From positions 41,256,488 to 41,320,487 of the forward strand of contig OX381721.1 of the NCBI GenBank assembly GCA_947462335.1: 64,000 nucleotides of DNA. Reading direction: 5' to 3'. The notes below the pieces were generated by a model. It was given only the letters and a program-made list of their open reading frames with translations. It was not told where the DNA came from and did no database searches. Shown piece after piece: positions 48,447 to 59,499 of the stretch; the stretch's first letter is position 1, and the number at the start of each line of letters is the position of its first letter. The position numbers and the translations under genes were made by a program. This DNA is from Harmothoe impar (Eukaryota; Annelida; Polychaeta; Phyllodocida; Polynoidae).

Positions 48447-51400
48447 TTAGTGTTTCACATCAGTGAGGAGCCTCCTGGGCTTCATTCTAATGAATGTCTT
48501 GACAAGAGTGTCCACATTCAACTTGCATGTCACAGGCCTGTGAATGTAGGCCAAGGCCAGTGAGTTGAGCCTGTCCTCTCTGATTGTTGCTCTTGAGAAA
48601 GTTTTCAGTCTTCGCAGTGCACTAAAACTCCTCTCACACTCACAGCTAGTGACAGGCATCGTGCAGGCCACTCTGAGCAATGTATGCACATTGGGATAGT
48701 TCTCCTTCTTGCAGGCCTGCAGTGCTGCAAATGCTGTGTCAGGAAGTGGCTTCATAGTAGAGTTCTTCCAGTGACACTTCCAAAGGTGTAGCTCTGTTTC
48801 TAGTGACTGCGGAGAAGGCAGATCATCAATGTAGAAGTCAAGGTCCACTGCAGATATATGCAGGGAGGTGGGGATCAGGTTCATGACTTGAAGAGCTGAC
48901 TTGCAGACAGTGGTGAATCGTGACTGCAGCTCTCTCATGATGTTATCCAAAAGGGGTATTGACAGATTTCGTTTGTAGTGCTGAGAGATTGAATCTGAAG
49001 GGGCATTCAGGTTTACCTGCATGCCACAGACACGAGGTGTAGCTGGTGCAACACCCACTGCAGCTGCCATTTGAGTTGCTGTTTTGAACCAAGCCTCATT
49101 GTGTTCATCTATGTTTGAGCGTACCTCCTGGAGGGCAGACTTAACATCTGTGATGTGTTGGAATGCATTAACCACATCAAGGGACCTACGCTGCAAGCTT
49201 GTACTCAGTTGTTTGATGTATCCTAGCAGTTCCTTCACGACAATCAGTGTCATCACAAACTTAAACTCTGTGATAGCTGAAAGGTAGGAAGCTGCATCAC
49301 TTGGGCTTGCTGTTGTGTATGCCTTACTGGTACTGATGGTCTCAAGAGCTCGGACGATACTGTCATACAGTTCCACAAAGACCTCGAAAGCAATATGCCT
49401 CTCTGTCCATCTGGTCCTGCAGAGCTCCTTCAGCTTGTGCCTGGAAGTTGGATCCTCACGTTTGTCCAGGACTTGGTCCAAGCACTCCTGTCTTTTGGAG
49501 GAGTTATTGAAGAAGCGTGCAATCTTATCTGCCATAGTCATCATGTTACACACTTCAGGCATGTCACACGGGTTCACAATAGCTCTGTTCAGCTGGTGGC
49601 TTGCACACCAGAAGTAGAGGGCTTTGGGATATATCCTTTGTATGCGTGGTCCAACACCCTTTGTATTTCCAGCCATGTTACCTGAATAAAATGAAAACGT
49701 TTTCTTAAGAAACACTCTTGATAGTAACCTCTTGATAGTAACTTTTGACCCCATTGATATGACTGCAATCTGATATAAGTATGGACAGGACATTTGATGA
49801 ATTATTTACTGATCATCTCTAAACTATTCTAAGATTGTGCTCATACATTTGACTTTAAACAGACTTAGGGAAGTAACTTTTATGAACTTACCAGCCCCAT
49901 CATAACACTGGCCCCGGAGGTTTATTGGATCAAGGCCCAGAGCATCCAGGAATTCTAGAAGCTTTGTCGTTAGTGCTGCACCAGTTGTGTCCCCACTCAC
50001 ATCGATGTATCCTACAAAGGCCTCACGGACAAAGTCTGCAAGTAATCAAGTGCAAACGTCATTCCACAAGGCAATACCAAAATAATATATTGTCTTTAGC
50101 TCGTTAAGGGCTTATATTACTTAAATCAATGTAATTTAAGGCATGAATGCAGAACTGACAAGTTATTCACGGGTGTTGCATTAATGCATCATTATGACAA
50201 AGGGCATAGTGCTTGAAGTATCAGGGTTAAAAAAAGAGGACCGCATAAATAGATAAGTCTTCATGTGTAACACATGTATGTTTCTCTCCAAATCTTAATC
50301 ATTACACAGATAATCAGTAAATAGCTTTTATCCAGGCCAAATATCAAATGTTTGAAAATAGGCAACATTTTCTGCATACCTTTACCATCTTCACGGTGGA
50401 CATACCGCAGGCAGACTGACATCTGCTCCATGTTGGAGATGTCCTGTAGTTCATCTGCTGAAATGCTGAAGAACCTGGCCTGCTTGACCTCATCTAAGAT
50501 CTGCCCAAGGATTTCTCCTCCTATGACTTCAATGCAATCATCTTGTGTCGTCTTGGACAAATAGGAGGCATTCTTTTGGTGATTCTTAATGTGTTGTTGG
50601 AGTACACTATCACCTGCCTTTGCACGAAACCTTATCACTTCCAAAAAGTTTCCTAAGTTAATAAGGTCATCATCAAAATCTGGGGAGTCATCCCTATGTC
50701 CTCGCAGAGCCCAACCTTGCTTTGCACAGAGGATCACAGATTCAAATACACTGGCTAGAACTTCCTTTATTTCTTCACTCTGCCTCTTGTGCTCCTTACT
50801 GAGTTGCATAGCAACATTTGGCTGTCCATTGATGTTGATGTCAATGAAGCTGTTATATCTCTCCATAGAGGTCAAATGGATTGTGTGTCCCCGAACTCCT
50901 TTGGTGTTGTCCTTAATTACACCCAGGAAATGCCCATCATAGTTCACTTTTGCATCCTTCCAGTTTTGGAAGCCTGTTGACACTAGGGCACCATTAACCT
51001 TCCCACCGAATAGAACACATGGCAAGCAAAATGCCCGATTTGTTTTGGCACTATATGTAAGTCCAGGATAGTCTACAAGCCATTTCCCCTGGAAGGATCT
51101 CCTGTGTTTAACGTACTGTGTGTAGGGATAGGTTATCCCCTCTGTGTGCTGGTACTTATGTTGAATGAAGTTATAGATGTCATCTGTTGAGAGGTCACGT
51201 CCAGTAGCTCCAGATACATCCCAATCCTGTAGTAATGGCTTCTTTGCTGGTGGGCTATGAGGGCTGAGGAGCAAAACAAAATGAATTTAATGCTCTATAG
51301 TTGTGTGATGCGTACCAGCAGAACTATTTTTTTCTTAGACCAAATAATGCTGTTATTGGTACCTGGACAGTTTCCTAGCACAGTTCCCTTAATAATAGTC

Positions 51401-51802
51401 CGATTTACACCAAACAAAAACCAAAATGTAGCTCTATGTGCAGGGAATACAGATCTGGGCTTTAAATGCGTGACGCGTAGTCGCTTAAAGCGTAGTCGAC
51501 GATCAGTAAGAACCACCCATATACATACTGTAAACTATAGTTTCAGTTTCAATTACATGTATATTTCACTGATATTTTGTGTAACTCCTCCTTTAGCTCC
51601 CTCTCCCTGACCATGTGGTGTAGCTCAGTAGGAGTAGACTATGATATGCAAATGTTCAAGAAAGGACAGACAGATGTACCTACCATATCTCCTTTTCCTG
51701 ACTATGTGATGGAAGCTCCACATTAGCTCTTGCAGAAGGTGGTGTTTCCTGAGATGTAGGTTCCACTGTTTTGAAGTAGTTGGAAATCTTTTGGGATGTC
51801 AT
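48447..51802 (-). CDS. hAT-family transposase, 4 coding exons, 793 residues, frame intact
   Basis: It cuts and pastes hAT DNA elements using an RNase-H-like Asp/Asp/Glu centre. Exons on the minus strand: 51802-51684, 51263-50380, 50035-49892 and 49681-48447. All introns are GT...AG, and the joined 2382 nt have no stop. The start is the ATG giving MTSQKISNYFKTVEP, a usual beginning for this group. A TTF-type zinc finger follows (WLVDYPG...FCLPC, Cys119 and Cys122), then a DUF4371-like region. Catalytic Asp310 lies in ISADELQDIS, and Asp380 in CYDGAGNMAGN, rebuilt exactly across intron 3. CASH is at 408-411 and the RTRW motif ends at Trp474. The C-terminal dimerisation region contains CECERSFSALRRLKTF with the catalytic Glu (730 or 732). 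It resembles ZMYM1- and P52rIPK-type proteins. All key residues are present, so this copy may be functional. An ATG-less frame extends farther upstream to 51916. Confidence 0.9.
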
Positions 51803-52041
51803 GTTTAAAAGAGCAGTCCAGTGTGGGTGTGTTGCATCCTGGCCCCCTGTATACTGTGTGCTCACCAGAGCATACACTGGACCCACCCCTGCATCTCTGG
51901 TCAGTAAGTTACTCAACTAGGTCAGTGCATGGGTGTATGTAAATAGCCCACCTGCAAACATTACACACTGTGCACAGAGCTATACATAGACCCTATGGGG
52001 TCACTCAGATTGACCTACATACCAAGGCATCAGTAGCCATG

Positions 52042-52073
52042 GTTACAGAAGCTCTCTCTCTCTCTCTCTCTCT
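52042..52073. repeat. (CT)n microsatellite within the hAT element
   Basis: About 14 CT dinucleotides, followed by C runs at 52086-52096 and 52189-52207. Confidence 0.85.
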
Positions 52074-52414
52074 GTTTGCAGCTCCCCCCCCCCCCATCCC
52101 AGTTCCATGATTCTTTCCCTCCCCATTTTAGAGGTTTTGAGGGCCAGTCCCCCTCCAGGTGTCGTGACTGCACTGTCCCTCTCTCTGCCCCCCCCCCCCC
52201 CCCCCCCATTTCAAAATTCTAAGGGACAGCCCCCCCCCTAAATTCTGTAATCATTGCGTTTTTATCAGTATGAAACTCTGCAAATATGCTCTCTCTCTCC
52301 CTCTCTTTTTCCCTCTCTCTTTTCTTTCTTTTTCCCCCCTTTTTTTTTTTTTTTTTTTTTTGGCCAGGGGGGGGGGCCAGGGCCCGTGTGGCCCCCCCCC
52401 TAAATCCGCCACTG

Positions 52415-54040
52415 CCCTTATCTGACTCTTCCCACTTCCCATAGGTTTCCCTCTCCCCTCCCCTACCCCCTTAAGCATCCCCCACCCATTGGACACGGCT
52501 GGGCACCCCTCACCTGTCTGTCTCTGCCATACCTGGCCTCGGAGAGGAGTCTTCCCACGGTAGCAAACCACAGGACCCTCCCCTCCTCCCACCTCTGCAT
52601 ACCTTACCAGACACTATAGTCACTCTACGCACCCCTCCTCCCCCTTTTACACCCACAATCACCACCACTGACCCACTGCCAAGCCTGCAGGTCCCATGTG
52701 GGGTGCCTTTTAGACAAGGTATATCTTAATGGAAATTGGCAAAGTGACTTATCCTAGACTATACCTGGTACAATGTAAGTACTATACTCAAGAGGGGTTG
52801 GAGTGTCTTTAGCCATGCTTTGACACTGTATAATGCCATTTCCAATGAACAAAGTTATCACTTTATAACTGACTGATGTGGACCACATCGTCTCTTTGGT
52901 GATTAGAATACAAGTACAATAATTTATCCACATGCAGTTCTGTCGGTTTATCCATGCAACCATAATTAATGATACTTAGCAGTGCTGAATGGGGAAATAC
53001 TTATTTACGTTGGGCCATCCTAATAGTCTCAGCACCCTGGTTAGTATCATTACTGAGATAACAAAAAGGTGTGTAGAGCCAAACTCATGTACTACTATGG
53101 CACCCCATACACGCATTGCGGTGGCAGCCATGTTACCCCCTGGACAGAAGCATGCTTATGTGCAGAACACCTTAACCAGGTGCCCACAGGTAAAATACAG
53201 GTAAAAACAGGTGTTAGTAATAACACTCCACAGTCAGTTTTTTAACCTTATTTATATCAGCTCTGTGTGATCCCCTAACCTACTACTTGAAATAACCCCC
53301 TCGCGGTAGGGTATACATAGAGGCATTCCTGAGGAAGAAAGAGATGAATACCTATTTTATCCATCCATGGAATTTGAGGGAAGATTTGAGTAAGTATAAG
53401 CAGACATTACATCAGTACCCTAGAGAATAGTGTATGAATTCAAAATACTTTACCGCTCGTTTGGGTATAGTTGGGTATATTGTTACTGGATACAATATAC
53501 CAATTCCACATGGAATACACCATTATATGTGTATCATATAATAATGGTGTATTAGATGTGTTGTGTTATGTTCAGATGACTTAACATTATTTCCATAATA
53601 ATGTCATAGTAATTCAATGCAGCAGACTTCAGCAAGCCATCAAGCTCGATTTATATGACGCTGTATCATAGTGCATTGACTATTACAAAATACATGCAGA
53701 ACTCTCTTATGCAAAAGAGTTAACTGTTACACAAAGGAATACCATCCCATTTTATTACCTACAATCTGCTCAGAACTAAGAATGTCTTCGTCCACGTGAG
53801 GAAAACCTACTCTTCTCTCACATGGACCCCCCACAACACACACTCAGCTCATGATGCTATTGTCGTGCCCTGGCTCAGCATACATAGTTCCAGCATTCCT
53901 TCTGCCATGAGGACCATATTGAAATCAGGCCAAGTCTTTTATTCCTTTTGTCAATTTGCCCAGGCCAATAATCTATGTGCATAAGACTCAAATAGGGCTC
54001 ACCTAAGCCGTATGTGGTCCTTCTTGTCTGTTTCATACAG
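52415..54040. other. Non-coding stretch with a possible exon
   Basis: On the minus strand a strong acceptor (CTCTTTCTTCCTCAG, plus-strand 53329-53343) is followed by about 26 open codons (53328 down to about 53250, beginning MPLCIPYREGV) in a phase that would fit the first exon at 55702-55579. No other gene signal is visible. Confidence 0.35.
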
Positions 54041-54138
54041 AGGTGCTGGGAGGGGAGAGGCCAGGACCTCAGAGGTTAAGGTCATCTCAAAGGTCACCAG
54101 CTGCCACCAATGGAGATGTCACAGGGAAGACAAGCTGA
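54041..54138 (+). other. Candidate terminal exon, unrecognised
   Basis: A strong acceptor (TTGTCTGTTTCATACAG) ends at 54040. One frame then reads 31 residues, VLGGERPGPQRLRSS...NGDVTGKTS, and stops with TGA at 54136-54138. Another frame is also open farther, so the phase is uncertain. No clear poly(A) signal follows nearby. Confidence 0.25.
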
Positions 54139-54529
54139 CAATTCTTAGTATGCTATTTCTATTTTTCATTGTACTTATAGTAAGCGAAGATTGGGTTATA
54201 TTGATACAGGCGCCTCTCCTGATACTGACATATGTTTCTCCCCGATGTATCCCAGGTCTGCCTCTTTGCCAATGTGTGAAATACATTTTCATTTTTAATT
54301 CATAGAAATATTATAGGCAAGGTAAAAATACAAGGATTACAACCTTCCTTCCTACTGGCAGGATGTCTAGAATTATATCCCATTTGTCTGTATAGATTTA
54401 CAGCTTACCATACCCCTGAGGAGACACTCCGTTATGAGTAGCACAAAGGCTTAGGAAATATGCAGTTATAGTATGTTTGTGGGGGAGGTGTGTGTCTACA
54501 TTATGGGTAATCCTAGCTTACTCCCACAG

Positions 54530-54638
54530 ACAGGGTATGGCCCCAAAGGCACCCAACCAGAACCAGGAGAGCACCTGTCCCCCCTGGAATGCAGGGATTT
54601 GTGGGATGAGACCCATGCAAGAGAGATGGTGGCGAAAG
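54530..54638 (+). other. Candidate internal coding exon, unrecognised
   Basis: The segment is bounded by a good acceptor (TAGCTTACTCCCACAG) and a moderate donor (AAAG|GTTGAA). It has 109 nt; one frame gives TGYGPKGTQPEPGEHLSPLE and continues to MVAK with charged, balanced composition. A second frame is open too (MAPKAPNQNQEST), so coding is likely only if a neighbouring exon fixes the phase. It lies opposite the presumed first intron of the minus-strand gene. Confidence 0.28.
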
Positions 54639-55578
54639 GTTGAATTTGGCTGGTGTAAAGGGTTAATGTATTGAGCTGTATTAGATATCAATCTATGTAG
54701 GCAACGGTGTGCAAAACCTGGTCGAATCACATGTGGGGGGGGGGGGTATGAAAACATGTTTGCTGGGATTAATCATAACAATAGGACAATGTGAGAGATG
54801 CATTCTATAGGGGTGGGGAAGGGGGTATTATTGAGGGATGTTTCTGTCAGATGTTTGTTTGCGACAGGATTAAATGGACTGAAATTCGGGTGTACATCTA
54901 TATTCATCTAAGGCATACATGCTCATGTACAGTCATCCTCACCAAGAAGAAGAGTTGACTGCATAATAGATATGCCTTATTATATCTAATAATGATACAT
55001 TGATAGCAAACTTACGATGAATATCAAGATTTCCCCTTTAACCTCTGATATTGCCCACAACTTTCAATTTGCTCATATAATGTCACCTACTAGATGTGTA
55101 TTTCAGTTAGGTTTATCATGTTTCACATCACTCAGTGGTGTATCAAGTCGACCACAGAAGCATAGCAAATGTCCATTTGTAGAGTTGTAAGCACTACTCA
55201 TCTACATTAACTATTAACAGTACAGATGTAATGCCCTTGTTCTTTAAGACTCTTTTTAAGAACTGTTCTCGATTTTAGGCATGGACATATCATGCTGAAC
55301 CATACACACATGTGTGTGCTCAAGGTGAAGGTGAGATGTCCGCTCTCTTCTGTACCTCCCATCCTGTATTCATCTTTCTGTCCCCCTACATAATTTTCTT
55401 TTCTTTTCGACTATTTTCTCACCTTGGTATGCTAGTTTACTGTCTCATGATAAATGCATGCTTTAGTAATACATGTAGGTAGCATTCCTTTCCCCTGAAT
55501 TGGGTATACCTACTATAGACTCACATAGCCCAACAGCTATTAAGGAGGGAGATGTCATATAATAATGAGTGTCCTTAC

Positions 55579-55702
55579 CTAGTTCAAAAAGCTCTGACAT
55601 GAGTCCTTCCCAGTCAGTAAAGGTAGAAGATGTGCCCCTAGTTTGTCTACTGGAGGCCTCCGACCTGTACGACCTGTACGACCGTCCTGAGTATTGAGAC
55701 AT
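55579..55702 (-). CDS. First coding exon of an unidentified host gene (partial)
   Basis: The ATG at 55702-55700 sits in an excellent Kozak context (GGCCGCCATGT). The exon encodes 41 residues, MSQYSGRSYRSYRSEASSRQ followed by a Ser/Thr/Arg-rich stretch and FTDWEGLMSELFEL, then ends with a strong donor (CTAG|GTAAGG) in phase 1. The first half looks disordered, with repeated SYRS units, while the end looks like the start of a helix. Downstream exons would lie at lower coordinates: 53328 is one candidate, 44680-44560 another. The hAT element and the LINE may sit in its introns. I do not recognise the family. It is divergent to the gene at 56613, about 0.9 kb away. Confidence 0.5.
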
Positions 55703-56612
55703 GGCGGCCTCTCCCCTCTCCAGGCCCGGCAGCAATCTGCCTGTCACCCGGTCTCCAAGAACACACTGCTGCCAAAGCCTTTAACACCTCCACAAAGTGT
55801 GGGTCTGACTTCAAAGGGTTTAAAGGGGTGCTGGTGGCATTGTGAGGCTGTCAGGGAGAGGTGGCTCAATCTGTGAGTGTAGGTGGGGTTCCTAAGGTAG
55901 AGATGTCACACAACTCATATCCAGGTATGACATGTACATATTATGGATTTGTTTATGTTAGGAGATGTCTCCGTGTACAGCTAGTGTAGGCCTAGACTGG
56001 GTTAGGGAGTATATCCACAGGACACGTAAATGCTCCAATTCGGTCCTAATGTTGGGAGATTGTGCAAGACACCCAAATTGTCCAAATCTTTACAGATCCT
56101 GATGACATCAGCTACACATTTTGGCTATTGGTGTCTAGAAGCCCTTCCGCATACAGTTCTTTCTACAGGAGACAGTCACAGTCTAGTCAATTGAACATCA
56201 AGATGTGATAAGGAATTCAACCACATGTCTAAAGTTTCTCCTTGTATATTGTCATCTGTGATCATCAGAAGGGTACGATCCGTGATTAGGCAAGATTTAT
56301 CCTTTTCATATATACAGCAATTGAATGTCACATGTACATACACACATACAGTGATTTAGTCCCGGTCCTTGCTGTGGATGCTGTCATTGAAGCTAATCCT
56401 CCTATGTATCTTCAAGTATATCCCGTTAAACACACATATAAAATCCTATTGGACACACCTTAGATGCTCCCCTGAGGCTTTACAACCGGGCCCTGAGGTC
56501 ACTCCAGTAGGAGTGGTGTGTAGTGGTGGTGGGACCTGGCTCCCCTCCTTCCTCCTCCTGCTCCTGCAAAGCAGCTTTAACCACTGAACACTGGTAGGTA
56601 GCCGCCGCAGCA
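55703..56612. promoter_or_regulatory. Putative bidirectional promoter region
   Basis: 910 bp separates two divergent start codons. Its flanks near both starts are GC-richer than the average of the window, while the middle is ordinary AT-rich DNA. No TATA box is evident at either side. The arrangement is inferred from the two predicted first exons. Confidence 0.3.
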
Positions 56613-58993
56613 ATGCCTGTAGCTGTTCCCCGGCGCCTCCTGCCCAGAGCAGCTGCTGTAGGTGTTAAAGCCGCAGCCAACAGGCTGTCACCAGCAGCCA
56701 GCTGTATACAACCACCTCTACCAGTGAGTAGTGTGGTGTAGTGTTAAAGGGTGGGGGACTGTGGTGGCTGTCTCCTTAACTTGTGTGTTGTGGTAGGTGG
56801 GAGGGTGAGAGGGAACCCCCTGTATAACCACGTGATTAGAGATGAGGGAATTCTCAGGTATGATTAGCATGACAATTGCCTGTGTGTAGTGGGCGGGGCT
56901 TGTGAGGTGGATGCTGTATACATACTGCTTCCTGATATAGGCCCAGTGGGATGTAAGGTATGTACTGTAGAGTACTGTAATGGAAGCTGCATATCAGATT
57001 AGGGCTATGGATGAAACAATGAGACTGTATTGGGGAGATGGATATTGAGGGCTTTAGAAAGAGAAAGGGGTATAAAGGATGTCTGGATGAGAAATGTTAA
57101 AAGAAAGCAGGACTTTATGAAAGGTGCATAGACACATACTTGGAAGCCTCATGTAGTTGAACTTAAAACCTAGTATTTTCTTTTAGGCATGCACATATGT
57201 ATGTTGGCAGGTTAAGGGGTGGCATTGGATACCTCTGCCTGATAATGGACACTGAACATGAAGGCCCACACAAGCACATCGTCTAGCACATGGCTCCTCA
57301 TAATTATATGGAATGTCAATAGAGTTTATGATCCAAGTACAAAGGACATATAGAGCTAGGTTCTATACTCGCAGTAGACATGTTTCTTCTTTTCCTTTTA
57401 CATGGAATATAATGTCTTAAACTGCTCTATGTGATGATCCAAGATGCTGTGAAAATGATTAGACACAGCCAAAGATGATTCCTAAGAATCTAAAAGATGT
57501 ACAAACTGTGTTTCCTATGCAATAACATGTCTCCATACCCATATTTATAAATCTCGTTTGTGCTTCACATAATGATAGATGGTATGTGTGATGTCGTACT
57601 GTCGTTGTTGGTCAATTTGAACCGTTTTAGAATGAGATAAGTCCTGATCACATATACCTTTTTAGAATGAGATAAGTCTTGACATTCAAGTTACTTTTCA
57701 CAACAAGAATGAAATCTACGAATGGAATGAAATTCCAGAATATGCGAATAGCATACCAGTGCAATCTAAAGCGATTACAGAGGACTAGGCCTATAGCTTA
57801 TCAATGCACACAGATTGTCTGACTTGACATTGGTTATCATGTAACATACGTTGCAGAACACCGGCTACAGAGGCTGCTGGATACCAGGTGTTCATGTTGA
57901 GACATTGTCTTCCATGTGTCACATGTAGCCATGCATGGTGGGGTATAGTGGCTGTGGTAAAATGGTCTATACAGATTAAAGTGGGTATTGATCTATTTGT
58001 TAGACCACTATAGAGAGTTGCACCGTGTGTTATAAATCAATCATAGCATATGTACAGTATATAATCATCAAACTTGCTAATTGTGCATCAACATTATAAT
58101 TGCCCATAACATGTCACTTATTATAAAAAGATTGCCTACATACTCCAGGAATAGATTTTATAGGTGGATCAATCACAGATATTTCGAGAAATTCGAGTGC
58201 TCATAAATGTCAAAACCTTCAAACTGCTAATTTGAATAACCTTTACCTCTTCAAATCCCCTATGGGTTCCTCACAATGCGGACCATCTGGTAACTATTGA
58301 AGTGATTATAACCTTTATCCCTACTGCCAGCAGTCTCAAACCTTATAGAAATCACATTAACAGCATTCACTTCCGCTTGTATCAATACTATGGACTTTGC
58401 ATTGTCTGGGTCTTGGTAAAATCTGTGCAGTAGCTTAGGAACCTTTCAATCTGTTTAGAGATGGTTTGGTAGTTTTACTGTGTTTGAGTACAATGTGAAC
58501 AACACAGATGGTATTGACCTCTCACTGTGGCAGAGTGCTAGCCGGGGTGCTAATCATTGTTAGTTTGTCTAGGTATAAACTCATGCACAAACTACACTGG
58601 TTATGCACACAATGCTTGTAAAATATGCATACTTATTACATCAATAAAAAAGCAAGTTTAATTTAGGTATGCAACCATTGGGTCTAAAAACTTGTGAACA
58701 GACTTCGAGGACTTTAATGTTTAGTGTTTTACTGTATGATACATAATAACATAGAGATTGTTGGATGGGTAACAGCCTCAGTGCATAAGAACCGCAAATA
58801 TCTCATTTAGAGACATTATCATGTTATTAATCTCCTTGCCATCCTCCATGTTGTCATATTTCACACCTTTGCTCTCACCAGCTGTTCATGTTCATATTAG
58901 TAAACAAAATAGTTTATTATGTTTAATTAATAGGCTCTTTTCTCTTCATTTCAGTTCACCAAGCTGGCGTCCAAAGCCTTAAAGCGACGTTAG
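56613..58993 (+). CDS. Candidate two-exon gene for a 49-residue protein with a mitochondrial-type start
   Basis: Exon 1 (56613-56723) starts at an ATG in a GCCGCAGCAATG context and encodes 37 residues beginning MPVAVPRRLLPRAAAVGVKA. It is rich in Arg, Ala, Leu and Ser and lacks acidic residues, like a mitochondrial import sequence. It ends at a strong donor (GTGAGTAG). A very good acceptor (CTCTTCATTTCAG) precedes 58955, where FTKLASKALKRR and TAG follow in the same phase. AATAAA at 59473-59478 gives a 3' UTR of about 0.5 kb. The joined product is 49 residues and very basic. Further small exons in the 2.2-kb intron are not excluded. The opposite strand is open over exon 1 as well, a GC effect. 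No family recognised. Confidence 0.4.
56724..58954 (+). other. Presumed intron of the 49-residue gene
   Basis: 2.2 kb of stop-rich DNA without recognisable exons. The phrase TTAGAATGAGATAAGTC occurs twice (57627-57677). Confidence 0.35.
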
Positions 58994-59262
58994 TCAACGG
59001 TCCCCAGGGCATCTCAATATAAAAAAGGGATGAGAATGATGTTAGAAAAGTCAGGATACCTGTCTGGTATGGTCTTGTTATTCATAACTAGGCCACATGC
59101 ATGCATGCAACATGCAGCTCCATGTAGTCTATAATGACCCGAAGTGAACCTTTAAAAAATGCAGCATTTTTAATGGCCCCCAAACGACTGAGTGGTGGGG
59201 TAAAGAGTAGGTGAGACGCATGTTTAAAGGGGAGACGCCAATCACGTCACACATCAGACCAG

Positions 59263-59270
59263 TGACGTCA
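59263..59270. promoter_or_regulatory. Full CRE palindrome
   Basis: TGACGTCA, next to a related CACGTCA 29 bp upstream. A CTCF-like motif follows at 59285. It lies within the presumed 3' UTR, so a role as an enhancer or insulator is only inferred. Confidence 0.35.
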
Positions 59271-59284
59271 CGCATCAGTGTACC

Positions 59285-59297
59285 CTGCCATCTGGTG
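59285..59297 (-). promoter_or_regulatory. CTCF-like binding motif, reverse
   Basis: CTGCCATCTGGTG on the plus strand gives CACCAGATGGCAG on the minus strand, a perfect CTCF core. Confidence 0.45.
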
Positions 59298-59472
59298 TTA
59301 GCTGTGAGAACTAAACACCTGGATTAGCAGCTATTACTGATATATGAGTACTGCTTTAGTTCAAAGAACATGTGTATGTTTGATATCAGTTACATTATCA
59401 AGATGTATTTTGTTTCTATTTGATGATCCTGTTAATTATGTGCTACTTTAACAGCTGTTTATCTGTGACAGT

Positions 59473-59478
59473 AATAAA
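59473..59478 (+). terminator. Poly(A) signal of the 49-residue gene
   Basis: AATAAA 480 bases after the predicted TAG at 58991-58993. Confidence 0.4.
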
Positions 59479-59499
59479 GGAAAGTACTCTCATAAGCAA

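Larger units (their letters stand above)
48062..52414 (-). mobile_element. Complete hAT transposon
   Basis: Terminal inverted repeats CAGTGGCGGAT (48062) and ATCCGCCACTG (ending 52414) are followed inward by long G/C runs on both sides. They bracket a spliced hAT transposase. Subterminal GCG-rich repeats (GCGCAAGCGTAGCGCC, GCAAGCGAAGCGCC) lie at 48151-48193. Flanks are TCCTTAAC and CCCTTATC, only 6 of 8 bases alike, so the expected 8-bp duplication is degenerate or shifted. Length is 4353 bp. A CT microsatellite, C runs and a T run near 52040-52360 are internal. Confidence 0.85.

Noticed and set aside
48062..52414. hAT gene as a domesticated host gene instead of a transposon
   Set aside because: Matching terminal inverted repeats closely flank the gene, so a mobile copy is the simpler reading, although the target duplication is imperfect.
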